Of a stretch of 18,006 bases of DNA, positions 1 to 6,846 are shown piece by piece (position 1 is the first letter of the stretch; the number at the start of each line of letters is the position of its first letter). The notes below the pieces were generated by a model. That model saw nothing but the letters and a program-made list of their open reading frames with translations. It was not told where the DNA came from and searched no databases. A program made the position numbers and the translations under genes. Origin of the DNA: CAYMUN01 sp964440265 (GTDB taxonomy: Bacteria; Patescibacteriota; Saccharimonadia; Saccharimonadales; UBA4665); contig CAYTRU010000018.1 of NCBI GenBank assembly GCA_964440265.1, forward strand, positions 1-18,006. Direction: 5' to 3'.

Positions 1-82
1 GGTTAGTGAAGCGGTCAAACACAGCAGACTGTAAATCTGCCCTCTTTCGAGTTCGTAGGTTCGAATCCTACACCCTGCACCA
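1..82 (+). tRNA. tRNA-Tyr (anticodon GTA), 5' end cut by window
   Basis: The anticodon stem GCAGA/TCTGC (24-28, 36-40) encloses the loop CTGTAAA with anticodon GTA at 31-33. A long variable arm (about 41-54) fits a class II tRNA such as tRNA-Tyr. The T arm is GTAGG, TTCGAAT, CCTAC (55-71). The 3' acceptor strand ACCCTGC (72-78) is followed by A79 and an encoded CCA at 80-82. Pairing shows that the first four acceptor bases, expected to be GCAG, lie just before the window. Its promoter is therefore not visible. The acceptor stem and CCA end reappear in a short hairpin at 1171-1204. Confidence 0.96.
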
Positions 83-97
83 TCAGAATGTAACTTA

Positions 98-131
98 AAA
101 GGCGCCCCGCTAATGAGGCGCCTTTATTTTT
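98..131. terminator. Bidirectional Rho-independent terminator
   Basis: A 9-bp perfect stem, AAAGGCGCC (98-106) with GGCGCCTTT (117-125), closes a 10-nt loop. A T-rich tract follows on the plus strand (about 127-131), and the A run at 97-100 gives a T run on the minus strand. It sits 15 bases after the tRNA-Tyr CCA and about 15 bases past the stop of the minus-strand pilin gene, so it probably ends transcription from both sides. Confidence 0.88.
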
Positions 132-145
132 GTATTAGCTTTAGT

Positions 146-463
146 TTAGAAATTAGCTAGCTGAGTGTCAAGCTGGCTAGCGTCGATATTGTTACTACCG
201 CCTGGGTCAGTCTGATCAAGAGTTGCCGAAGCCTTGTCTAGGTCACTAGTAGAGCTGACGTTAGGCACAGCAGCAAGATCATTGGCCTTTGCTGAGCTTG
301 AGCTCGCTGTTTGACTAGTACTAGTAGTGGGGCTGCTATCAGCTGTCTTGGTGTTCTGACGGTTATAAACGCTATAGCCTACGAAACCAAGTACGGCTAC
401 GACAACTACCACGATAGCTAATTCAATGACGGAAAAACCTGATTGATTGGTATGAATACGCAT
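146..463 (-). CDS. Short type IV pilin-like protein
   Basis: 105 residues. The N-terminus has a class III prepilin signal: a short charged leader ending in Gly9, then FSVIEL, with Glu five residues into the mature protein, and a hydrophobic helix to about residue 33. Prepilin peptidase would cut between Gly9 and Phe10. The remaining roughly 70 residues are rich in Ser, Thr and Ala and show no globular domain or cysteine. A paired pattern near the end (SDLDKASATLD, then DASQLDTQL) may be a short helical tail. This is a very small body for a major pilin, so a minor pilin or pseudopilin is likely. The start ATG overlaps the upstream gene's TAA by one base (TAATG), implying translational coupling. 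The product class is clear; the role in a pilus is inferred. Confidence 0.85.
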   Translation of the reverse strand: MRIHTNQSGFSVIELAIVVVVVAVLGFVGYSVYNRQNTKTADSSPTTSTSQTASSSSAKANDLAAVPNVSSTSDLDKASATLDQTDPGGSNNIDASQLDTQLANF

Positions 464-1053
464 TACTGGTCACTTCCTGTGGTCTTATTGTCGGTTGATG
501 CGGTCGTACCTTGTACAGACTTCACGCCTACGATTAGATTTTTGACTGATGTTTTGTAGTCCTTGAGAGCTTGGATTTCGCTCTTGAGGGCAGCCTTGAA
601 ACTTGAAGCTGCACCCTTAGGGTCAGTGCCATCACACTTGAAGGTAACGCTATCTGCTTTAACTGCATCTACTTCAATTTGAGCAGCAGCTTTCTTAGTA
701 GTAACGTCAGCTACGAGAGCATCATAGTTACTGAGTGATTTACCTTTGTCGGTGTAGAACGTCTCTGTCTTGGTAGCGATAGAGGTAAATAAATCTAATT
801 GCTTCTGTCCGCGGTCGCTAATACGACTGAGGATATTGTTAATAGCTTTTTCGCGGTTCTGACAAGCCTTGAGCTTGGCGTCTGCTAACTTAGTAGCTCC
901 TTTTGAGCCTTGGTCTGTCGATTGACTAGCAGTTTGAGAGGCTGCTTCTGCCTTTGCGTGTGAATTTGGCGCAGCAGCCACAGCAACAACTCCCATTACG
1001 CTAGCCGCTACCACTCCAGTAGTTAGAAAGCTTAGTTTTGATAGTATGTGCAC
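463..1053 (-). CDS. Exported helical protein, coupled to pilin
   Basis: I chose the GTG at 1053 because GGAGG (1065-1061) lies seven bases before it. The frame stays open to an ATG at 1080, but that start would have almost no leader given the promoter at 1121-1093, and the ATG at 1059 is only one base from the GGAGG. From GTG the product has about 196 residues: a signal peptide with a hydrophobic stretch (about residues 5-28), an Ala-rich low-complexity stretch, then a mostly helical, Lys-rich domain. Two cysteines, near KACQNREKAI and FKCDGTDPK, could form a disulfide outside the cell. The C-terminal tail is Thr/Ser/Asn-rich. From memory, similar 'REKAI...RGQKQLDLF' proteins are frequent hypothetical proteins in Patescibacteria; I know no assigned function. 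Co-translation with the pilin suggests a surface or pilus-related role. Confidence 0.8.
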   Translation of the reverse strand: MHILSKLSFLTTGVVAASVMGVVAVAAAPNSHAKAEAASQTASQSTDQGSKGATKLADAKLKACQNREKAINNILSRISDRGQKQLDLFTSIATKTETFYTDKGKSLSNYDALVADVTTKKAAAQIEVDAVKADSVTFKCDGTDPKGAASSFKAALKSEIQALKDYKTSVKNLIVGVKSVQGTTASTDNKTTGSDQ

Positions 1054-1092
1054 ACTCATACCTCCGTCACTTAATATCATTCTTGTATTTAA

Positions 1093-1121
1093 AGCTTATG
1101 CTTCGCAATAAATTATGTCAA
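1093..1121 (-). promoter_or_regulatory. Sigma-70 promoter for the 1053 to 146 operon
   Basis: On the minus strand a perfect -35 TTGACA (1121-1116) is followed after 17 bp by TAAGCT (1098-1093), which keeps the key first, second and last bases of a -10 box. Transcription would begin near 1086. This leaves no room for an ATG start at 1080 and supports the GTG start at 1053. Confidence 0.6.
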
Positions 1122-1131
1122 GGCGCGATAC

Positions 1132-1161
1132 TTTACTTCACCCCTGTTCTAGGACTATACT
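1132..1161 (+). promoter_or_regulatory. Promoter upstream of the tRNA-like hairpin
   Basis: TTTACT (1132-1137), an 18-bp spacer and TATACT (1156-1161) place transcription start near A1168. This is three bases before the acceptor-like GCAGGGT at 1171, the spacing one would expect for a tRNA gene promoter. It probably also drives the methyltransferase gene at 1229. Confidence 0.5.
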
Positions 1162-1170
1162 GTTCTCATA

Positions 1171-1204
1171 GCAGGGTTATAGCACTGATTATCACCCTGC
1201 ACCA
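1171..1204 (+). ncRNA. tRNA-Tyr-like minihelix with CCA end
   Basis: GCAGGGT (1171-1177) pairs perfectly with ACCCTGC (1194-1200), followed by ACCA (1201-1204). Inside, after one T/C mismatch, ATA pairs with TAT (1179-1181 with 1190-1192) around an 8-nt loop. The 7-bp stem, the discriminator A and the CCA are identical to the acceptor end of the tRNA-Tyr at 1-82. The two bases after the 5' strand (TA) also match that tRNA. D arm, anticodon arm and T arm are absent. It could be the remnant of a duplicated tRNA gene after an internal deletion, or a tRNA mimic in the 5' leader of the next gene, whose ATG is 24 bases downstream. The hairpin is seen directly; expression and function are unknown. 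Confidence 0.55.
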
Positions 1205-1228
1205 ACATAATATCTAAACTTTCTATAT

Positions 1229-2149
1229 ATGAGCCAAGCACATACCGAATTGCAAACGAGACTGACCGCCGTTGGCCGTATTTTTGATATTAACGAGATC
1301 ATTGCCCGGCCTACGACCACAGAAACCATCAAAAAATATTATCGAACCAACCGACTTGCTTACTGGTTTTTTCATAGTCGCGAAGGCTTCATGCACGTTG
1401 GCCTCAGTAGCAGTAACGTCTATAACCAGAAAGACCTTGAGGCTCCGGCCAAGCTTGTATCTTCGTATATCAAAAAATATAAGGCAGCCCAAGTGCTTGA
1501 GCTAGCCGTGGGCAAAGGGGCCAACATGCGCTTCCTAACTGCCAAATACCCGGCAGTTTCTTTTTATGGTCTTGACCTGCCTGATGGACAACTCAAGGCT
1601 GACCGCTTTGCTGATACCCCCAACGCCGAGGTAGAATATGGCGATTACCACGATCTTTCTCGTTATGCGTCACAGTCCATGGATGTCGTGTTTGTCGTTG
1701 AATCGCTCTGTTATTCTTCGGACAAATCTCGGGTACTCCATGAAGTAAAACGGGTACTCAAGCCGGGGGGCATGTTCATCGTATTTGACGGCTACAACGC
1801 CAGGGCCATTTCAGATTATAGTGAGCAGGAACTTACCGCCGTAAAACTCATGTGGAAGGGTATGATCGGTGAGATTGGCGACTTTGACATATCTGAGTCT
1901 GAACCACTCTTTAAAAAGAGCGGTTTTAAAGTCCTTAAAGCGGAAGATCTAAGCAAGCAAACACTGCCGACAGCTCGCAGGATGGAAAAAATAGCGGCAA
2001 AATTCTTTCGCCACCCCAAACTAGCTCGGATAGTAATCAGACTGCTGCCCATGGCCTTTAGTGCAAACGCCATTTCGGGCTACCTAATGCCATACACACT
2101 TGAGCATAAGCTTGTGCAATACAAGCTTATCGTCGCAACGCCCAAATAG
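1229..2149 (+). CDS. Class I SAM-dependent methyltransferase
   Basis: 306 residues with a Rossmann-type methyltransferase core. Motif I is VLELAVGKGANM (residues 89-100), a slightly degenerate GxGxG loop. The acidic residue that binds the ribose of SAM is probably Asp116 in YGLDLPDG. The post-I/II strand is MDVVFVVESLCY (151-162), and LKPGG (177-181) is the usual turn before strand 5. The N-terminal segment YYRTNRLAYWFFHSREG (37-53) resembles the pre-core region of sterol C24, tocopherol and other small-molecule methyltransferases, so a lipid or quinone-like substrate is possible but unproven. No Shine-Dalgarno is visible before the ATG. The only leader structure is the tRNA-like hairpin just upstream. 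Confidence 0.85.
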   Translation: MSQAHTELQTRLTAVGRIFDINEIIARPTTTETIKKYYRTNRLAYWFFHSREGFMHVGLSSSNVYNQKDLEAPAKLVSSYIKKYKAAQVLELAVGKGANMRFLTAKYPAVSFYGLDLPDGQLKADRFADTPNAEVEYGDYHDLSRYASQSMDVVFVVESLCYSSDKSRVLHEVKRVLKPGGMFIVFDGYNARAISDYSEQELTAVKLMWKGMIGEIGDFDISESEPLFKKSGFKVLKAEDLSKQTLPTARRMEKIAAKFFRHPKLARIVIRLLPMAFSANAISGYLMPYTLEHKLVQYKLIVATPK

Positions 2150-2169
2150 GCGTTATTGGGTATCTTTTT
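2137..2169 (+). terminator. Possible weak terminator after the methyltransferase
   Basis: AACGCC (2137-2142) pairs with GGCGTT (2149-2154) across a 6-nt loop that contains part of the stop codon. A TTTTT run follows at 2165-2169, about 10 bases past the stem. This is farther than in a strong intrinsic terminator. Confidence 0.3.
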
Positions 2170-2213
2170 CGGCATCTTCTGAGTACACTAAAGGTGATTT
2201 TATCTACTAACCT

Positions 2214-3221
2214 ATGAAAAACTACTCTCACCGACGCTTGAAATCTATGCACGGTAAAAGAACATTGCCCATACTAGTTATTGCTATGGTCATAGTTGTT
2301 ATAGCCATCGGCGTAGCCTATTTTGTCGTGAGGCAATCCAAACCAACCATAGCAACCCCGACACAGCCAACTAGATCAACACAACCGATCAAGCCAACTC
2401 AAACTGAACCGACTACTACGCCTACTCGGGCAACCTTTACGAACCCAGTTTTTCCCGTTAGCATAAGCTATCCGCATGAGCTAGGAGGCTCTGCCTCTTA
2501 CCCCTACCGAAATCTTGAGATTTCTGCGCCAGCAAACTATACATCGATAAGCCTAACTTCCGTTTACTCTTCTGGCACAAAGTTCAATGACGGCAAACTC
2601 GTTATGAAAATTAGTCAATGCTCTAGTCTTCCTAGAACTAAAAACGACACCTTGGTAACTATACATAGTTTTCAGTTCTCAAAATCGGTGGTGACCGAGC
2701 CTATCGATAAGGATTCTCAGCAAAATTATGTCGAAACATACAATACCATCCAAGACAATCTGTGCTACCAGGTAAAACTTTCAGTTGGTATTGGGTCGAC
2801 CAGTGCACCACTGAAGTTTGACCACGAGAAAGCCTTAACTGCTTTGCGACAAACGCTGGACACCATCCAGTTTCAGCCACTTTCGACGTGGCAAACAACC
2901 CAAGTAGACTTCTTCCCCATTGAGGTTGGTCAGTGCCAGCGAACGACTGTGGCATCGATAGGCACCAGATTTACAAACTCGCCCGATAGCGGCAGCCAGA
3001 TTACATACCAAAATGCTGGTCGCCAAGTGTACTACGATACAGTTCCAGAAATTGTGCATGCGCAAGTAGGAGACCCAATTAATTTCTGCCTCGCCACCGT
3101 ACCAGATCCGGCCGATTGTCCGCCAGGGGATGACCGTGGCAGAAACTATACTACAGAAAACCTCAGAACCAAAGAAAAATGGGCCGGTAGCCCTGATGCA
3201 CACCTGTGCGGAGGAGCTTGA
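2214..3221 (+). CDS. Membrane-anchored exported protein, Cys-rich C-terminal domain
   Basis: 335 residues. A basic N-terminus (residues 1-16) is followed by one membrane helix (about 18-39), then a Pro/Thr linker (about 43-76) with repeated PTQP/TQPT-like steps, typical of a stalk. Residues 77-225 form an unrecognised beta-rich domain with Cys136 and Cys184. The C-terminal domain (about 231-335) has Cys241, 292, 302 and 332 and ends in CPPGDDRGRNYTTENLRT...CGGA. From memory, this ending resembles a domain found in many bacterial lipoproteins and exported hypothetical proteins (CPPGDxRG, NLRTxxxW, CGGA). I know no function for it. The even cysteine count suits disulfides in an extracytoplasmic protein. 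A TAA lies in frame just upstream of the ATG, so this start is the earliest possible. No good Shine-Dalgarno is close; AAAGGTGA at 2190 is 16 bases away. Confidence 0.78.
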   Translation: MKNYSHRRLKSMHGKRTLPILVIAMVIVVIAIGVAYFVVRQSKPTIATPTQPTRSTQPIKPTQTEPTTTPTRATFTNPVFPVSISYPHELGGSASYPYRNLEISAPANYTSISLTSVYSSGTKFNDGKLVMKISQCSSLPRTKNDTLVTIHSFQFSKSVVTEPIDKDSQQNYVETYNTIQDNLCYQVKLSVGIGSTSAPLKFDHEKALTALRQTLDTIQFQPLSTWQTTQVDFFPIEVGQCQRTTVASIGTRFTNSPDSGSQITYQNAGRQVYYDTVPEIVHAQVGDPINFCLATVPDPADCPPGDDRGRNYTTENLRTKEKWAGSPDAHLCGGA

Positions 3222-3256
3222 GAGAGAAATTATACGACCAATCGCAAGTTCGTGAT

Positions 3257-3289
3257 TTGGCAACGATCATAGCGATATTATGCTATACT
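3257..3289 (+). promoter_or_regulatory. Extended -10 promoter with inverted repeat
   Basis: TGCTATACT (3281-3289) is an extended -10 element. TTGGCA (3257-3262) could be a poor -35 with a long 21-bp spacer. An inverted repeat, ATAGC (3269-3273) and GCTAT (3282-3286), overlaps the -10 and could be an operator. Transcription would start near 3296, giving a short leader that contains the AAGGAG of the next gene. Confidence 0.6.
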
Positions 3290-3312
3290 ATGGTCGCTTA
3301 AGGAGACACACT

Positions 3313-3540
3313 ATGGAGCCACAGTACCATCTAAGACTCTCAAAGGTAACAGGGCTACTCATTATTGCCCAGAACAGTACTAAGGTATACACAGGTACAA
3401 AAGACCAGCTGGAAGTGGTATATAAAAATACCTTGATGCACAATCTGCTGCTTGGCTGGTGGAGTATCTTTTCTATTGTATGGAATCCATTGGCACTGTA
3501 TCGTAACCACCAAGCACTCCAAAAATTGCGAACGCTTTAG
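3313..3540 (+). CDS. Small hypothetical membrane protein
   Basis: 75 residues from the ATG at 3313. This start is chosen because AAGGAG (3300-3305) lies seven bases upstream; an in-frame ATG at 3280 falls inside the promoter. The first half looks like a small beta-rich cytoplasmic segment (HLRLSKVTGLLIIAQNSTKV). A hydrophobic stretch from about residue 42 (LLLGWWSIFSIVWNPLAL) could be a membrane helix or a re-entrant hairpin, followed by a basic tail. I do not recognise the family. It has its own promoter and one of the best ribosome binding sites in the window, so it is probably well expressed. It converges on the large minus-strand gene, with 36 bases between the two stops. Confidence 0.65.
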   Translation: MEPQYHLRLSKVTGLLIIAQNSTKVYTGTKDQLEVVYKNTLMHNLLLGWWSIFSIVWNPLALYRNHQALQKLRTL

Positions 3541-3576
3541 AGATTAACTGCATCACTTTGAACCACTGCGTTTATA

Positions 3577-5592
3577 TTATGCAGCGCCTGCAGCAAGTCT
3601 AATGGCTTTTAGCATGTCTGGTGTGAGGTCCGGAAAACTGCTGGTGTTATCCGACACCAGCTTTAGCTCACCAGCTAAAATCAGTCCTTTCGCAGCGCTA
3701 ACACTTAAGCGTAGCTTTGGCAAAAAGACCCCTACCAAGCCTACCTTGCCCTCTGCTACCAAGGGCAACACTACTGCATCGTGTGAAATCTTCGGGAGTT
3801 TTTCGATGCTGCTCAACACCTCGCGAATTTTGCCATCTCTTAGCATAGCTTGTACTAGAGAAGCTTGATCTATCTCATCAAAATTTTGTAGGTACTCCAG
3901 CACAACCTCACCCTGGTCTGCCTCGATCAGCATATCAGCAACATCTTGGTGACTAATACCTCCAAAGTTCAGCAAAAATTTAGCTACAAGCCTACCTTTT
4001 CCAATTGTGATAACTTGATCTACTAAAACAGCATGGTCTATACCCTCAAATTGATTAATGTGTTTCAGTAATTGCTGCAGACCGTCTCCACCAGCCTTTG
4101 CCGCCAGTATTTCTGCAAAACTGCCGGGCAGCATAACATCACCGCCTAGCACCACCTCGCCCATGACAGTTTTAAGGTTGGGTAAAGTTTGCACAGATAG
4201 GTCTCTAGACTTGGTGTTAAGATTGCCGAGGAGTACGATGGTTGCCTCAGTCGCTTCAGACATCTCTATGGCTATCTGTGCCCGCTCACAATCATACAAA
4301 ATAGCCATGTCTGCGCCGATATCACGACTTGCTTTTATCTCATCAATACGTATGTCTCTAGTAAATCCAAATTGCTGCACTGGTCGATCAAGCTCATATA
4401 TAAACCTAATATCGTCTTGTGAAAGTGGCTCGCCTGCACGAGTTGCCCGATCTATACTTGTTACCCAGCGCATGTCGCGCACGCGGTCATAGTATCTGCT
4501 ACCACCTCTTAGCGTCTCTAATTTTTCACCTGTGATATCTACTAAAAGCGGCTCCAGTTCTTGGCGACGACCACCGACTATACCTCTTACTTCTTGGACC
4601 TCTCCCTCTTGTATGCGAATGGCTACCCGTGGCACCAGCGGTCGTTCTTTGGTGCCGCTCGTGTAATAAACATAGAAGTCGCCTTGCTCCAAGTAAGCCC
4701 GAGCTGTTTCGCTGCCCCCAATGCACCATCCCGTACGATAGGCTTTTACGTCATTTGCAAGCAGGTCAGCCGCCGCTGAATCACTCGTTTGGTCATACTT
4801 CTTCCAGATCCCTGCTGTATGCTGTCGTAACTCTTCGCCGATCTCGTACCCATAGGTAATTGCTTCAGCGTACAATTTTGCAAAGCTGCCACCATTATAG
4901 ATAATTCTGGCTAGGCCGCTATATTCGGGGTCAAGCGGCTCACCTCGAAAGGACCTATTGAGGCTAGTATGGATCAGTGAAAGGGATTGGGTGTCAAGTT
5001 CTGGGAAGAGTCCTACGGTGCCACTACTGCGGGGCTTAAATTTCCTCGTGTCCGGGTCCAGCGCCTTCAGGTGCGTTATACTATCGAACACCCAGTGCTT
5101 GTACCAGCTATCATAACTTGTTTCATTGCGTAAGTAGTCGGCCCACTCTGTCAGTTGCTGGCGCTGGTCTGTTTGCAATATGTGTATGTTCTTATCCTTA
5201 AGAGCCTGCGGAATCTCACTTTCAAATGCACGTCCCGAGTCCCGAGCAAGCTGTCTTTGTGTGTCCCAGTAGTCCTCAGGTACCTCATCCGCGTCTATCA
5301 CGTATCGGTTAATGATTTCCGCTCGCTTTTCGTGACGCGCTTGTTGTCGTTCTTCATCTTCTGCTGGATGCATGGCCCATAGGAAACTGTGGGTAGACAG
5401 CATGCCGATATACGCATTGATCCTAGCGGTGGGTTCGTTTGGAATACGTGCCTCCTGCTGCGTTACGCCCTCTCGCAGCAGGACACGTTGCGTTTCTTGT
5501 ACAGCTAACACAACCTCTGGACTCATCTGTAGGTCAGGATTACGCGCATTGAGAAATTCCTCAGGTGATCGAACAATAGTTTGTCGAGACAT
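3577..5592 (-). CDS. Large CPR-type protein with 28-residue helical repeats
   Basis: 671 residues, no signal peptide or membrane helix, so probably cytoplasmic. Residues 1-260 are mostly helical and charged. The middle (about 265-375) has the pattern TGWCIGG...GDFYVYYTSGT...PRVAIRI...EVRGIVGG. From memory this resembles a domain seen in many Patescibacteria hypothetical proteins, with a faint likeness to PcfJ-type proteins of phages and plasmids. No function is known to me. Residues 410-490 form a beta-rich stretch. The C-terminal part (506-645) holds five tandem repeats of exactly 28 residues. The start is the ATG at 5592, which has an extended -10 only six bases upstream and no Shine-Dalgarno. 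The repeats suggest a protein-protein scaffold; that is inference. Confidence 0.75.
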   Translation of the reverse strand: MSRQTIVRSPEEFLNARNPDLQMSPEVVLAVQETQRVLLREGVTQQEARIPNEPTARINAYIGMLSTHSFLWAMHPAEDEERQQARHEKRAEIINRYVIDADEVPEDYWDTQRQLARDSGRAFESEIPQALKDKNIHILQTDQRQQLTEWADYLRNETSYDSWYKHWVFDSITHLKALDPDTRKFKPRSSGTVGLFPELDTQSLSLIHTSLNRSFRGEPLDPEYSGLARIIYNGGSFAKLYAEAITYGYEIGEELRQHTAGIWKKYDQTSDSAAADLLANDVKAYRTGWCIGGSETARAYLEQGDFYVYYTSGTKERPLVPRVAIRIQEGEVQEVRGIVGGRRQELEPLLVDITGEKLETLRGGSRYYDRVRDMRWVTSIDRATRAGEPLSQDDIRFIYELDRPVQQFGFTRDIRIDEIKASRDIGADMAILYDCERAQIAIEMSEATEATIVLLGNLNTKSRDLSVQTLPNLKTVMGEVVLGGDVMLPGSFAEILAAKAGGDGLQQLLKHINQFEGIDHAVLVDQVITIGKGRLVAKFLLNFGGISHQDVADMLIEADQGEVVLEYLQNFDEIDQASLVQAMLRDGKIREVLSSIEKLPKISHDAVVLPLVAEGKVGLVGVFLPKLRLSVSAAKGLILAGELKLVSDNTSSFPDLTPDMLKAIRLAAGAA
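3658..4077 (-). repeat. Five coding repeats of 28 residues (84 bp)
   Basis: These encode residues 506-645 of the protein at 3577-5592. Units start at residues 506, 534, 562, 590 and 618. Equivalent positions recur every 28 residues: an aromatic or Leu (Phe515, Phe543, Phe571, Leu599), Ile three later (518, 546, 574, 602) and His two after that (520, 548, 604; Gln at 576), then Leu/Val positions and a Gly-containing turn (TIGKG, EADQG, RDGKI, AEGKV). The fifth unit is worn. The pattern is of two short helices per unit, as in an alpha-solenoid. Confidence 0.8.
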
Positions 5593-5598
5593 TAACTA

Positions 5599-5607
5599 TT
5601 TATAACA
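5599..5607 (-). promoter_or_regulatory. Extended -10 promoter of the 671-residue protein gene
   Basis: On the minus strand TG-T-TATAAA (5607-5599) is an extended -10. Only six bases separate it from the ATG at 5592, so the transcript should begin at or within a base or two of the start codon (leaderless). No convincing -35 is seen. Confidence 0.5.
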
Positions 5608-5706
5608 TATTACAAATTGATTGACGAGGCTACATGCTCAAGCTTACCGTAATAAGGCTAGGCTGAAAACATTGCTAAATTAAAGTTTTTTATCTATCTT
5701 TACTAT

Positions 5707-6495
5707 GTGGCATTTAACCAAAAGGGTTTTAGCATAATTGAGCTACTGCTAGTATTTGGCGCTGCCGTCGTTATTACTGGCGTGGGGTACATGGTGTACA
5801 GCAATAGCACTAGCTCGCACACGAGCACCCCTACGCCAAAATCTTGCCATGATAAAGACGGTGTCTCTATGTGTCTCTCTGCTTCAGACTCCAAAGTTTC
5901 TTCCTCGGATGAAGTAACACTGACCACAACTATCATAAATAGGACCAGCAAGGCTGTTACCGAAGTATTTTCGTGTACAGCTACTGATCCGTCCATACTC
6001 TTGAATAAACAAGATTTAAGTTTAGGTACCGGATGTAATCAAACCATTACTCCTAAAAGCATTAAAGCCCACGGCCAGGAGTCTTTTGAAACTAAGCTGT
6101 CAGGCTCCAAGTTAAAAACTGGGAAAAACACCTTAAAAGCAGTATGGGGTGATTTTGAGAGCAGTGAAATTACCTTAGAAAAAAGGGCCGTTAGCAGCCA
6201 CGAGATTTCTGACCAATTCAATACTTGTCAAAGCCTGAAAGACAATATTGAGTATAGCGAGGTTCCGGGCTTTTGTGAGTCTATTGATATCGTTTTAGAA
6301 AATTCTAATGCTGGCCAGTACAGCTGTCAGAAGTGGAAAAGTTTGTTCAAGCAGTTAACCCTGGCAATACCTTGTGATTCGGTCATGGATATTGGGGTGG
6401 GCTACGTGTACGTCCCCCGCGACGACTCGGCAAAATGGCTTGAGAAAATACAGACGCTGCCTGAAGTTAGTAGTGCCTCTATTGATAATCAGTAA
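5707..6495 (+). CDS. Pilin-like protein with eight cysteines
   Basis: 262 residues from a GTG start. The ATG two bases earlier is out of frame. The prepilin signal is Gly7 | FSIIEL with Glu12, followed by a hydrophobic helix to about residue 31 and a short Ser/Thr/Pro linker. Residues 47-160 look like an Ig-like beta-sandwich (VTLTTTIINRT..., then a GQESFETKL edge strand), similar in outline to BsuPI-type domains. Residues 165-262 form a second domain ending in YVYVPRDDSAKWLEKI, possibly ferredoxin-like. Cysteines at 47, 56, 90, 110, 174, 190, 207 and 223 are an even set and suit up to four disulfides. A modular minor pilin or surface-displayed protein is the best call. The ligand or role is unknown. 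No Shine-Dalgarno is visible. Confidence 0.8.
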   Translation: MAFNQKGFSIIELLLVFGAAVVITGVGYMVYSNSTSSHTSTPTPKSCHDKDGVSMCLSASDSKVSSSDEVTLTTTIINRTSKAVTEVFSCTATDPSILLNKQDLSLGTGCNQTITPKSIKAHGQESFETKLSGSKLKTGKNTLKAVWGDFESSEITLEKRAVSSHEISDQFNTCQSLKDNIEYSEVPGFCESIDIVLENSNAGQYSCQKWKSLFKQLTLAIPCDSVMDIGVGYVYVPRDDSAKWLEKIQTLPEVSSASIDNQ

Positions 6496-6582
6496 CCCTC
6501 TGGGCCTAGTCAGTATGACCATCGCTCATGTAATTATTTGAGTCACGCGTCTGGTAGTACAGCAGCCTGCTGGCTAGTCACG

Positions 6583-6786
6583 CTACGGCTTCAGCTGCTT
6601 AATCAGCACGACACAATACCCAAAAGCAGCAGCAAATGCCACGTGTAACCCCAAAATCAACCAGGCTGGCCGTGCTAACGTATGGTTTGCCAGGCCAATA
6701 GCATTGACGATAATCGCCAGGCTCAAACAATTCAGTGGAATTACAATTTTAGGATCTAGCAGACAGTCCCTATAGACGAATCTAGC
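6583..6786 (-). pseudogene. Decayed fragment of the 8315-8725 membrane-protein gene
   Basis: About 65 codons match the C-terminal part of the intact minus-strand gene at 8315-8725. Shared stretches include SLAIIV/TLAIII, IGLA, PxWLILGLH and FAAAF. The N-terminal half of the family (two membrane helices) is missing. The frame runs on to an ATG at 6915, but that part overlaps the promoter and first codons of the sigma-factor gene and does not resemble the family. I see no ATG, GTG or TTG start at the edge of the homologous part. It is best read as a truncated paralogue. Confidence 0.7.
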
Positions 6787-6826
6787 AGCTTCAGTTGCTA
6801 TGTTTCTTTTCGATATTTCAGTTTTA

Positions 6827-6835
6827 TGATATAAT
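6827..6835 (+). promoter_or_regulatory. Extended -10 promoter of the sigma-factor gene
   Basis: TG-A-TATAAT (6827-6835) is a consensus extended -10. Transcription would start near 6842, only about five bases before the ATG at 6847. A second TATAAT (6841-6846) touches the ATG but is too close to serve this start. No clear -35 and no Shine-Dalgarno are seen. Confidence 0.65.
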
Positions 6836-6846
6836 AAACTTATAAT

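Noticed and set aside
71..1204. The 12-bp direct repeat CACCCTGCACCA (71-82 and 1193-1204) as attL/attR of an integrated element carrying the pilin genes
   Set aside because: There is no integrase between the copies, the repeat is shorter than typical tRNA att sites, and the second copy also carries the matching 5' acceptor strand, which a simple att site would not. A minihelix or a deleted tRNA copy explains it better.
2835..3263. A 142-codon open frame antisense to the exported protein gene
   Set aside because: It has no recognisable domain or ribosome binding site, and the sense frame has clear anchor, stalk and cysteine features. The same holds for open frames antisense to 4058-4492 and 12493-12906.
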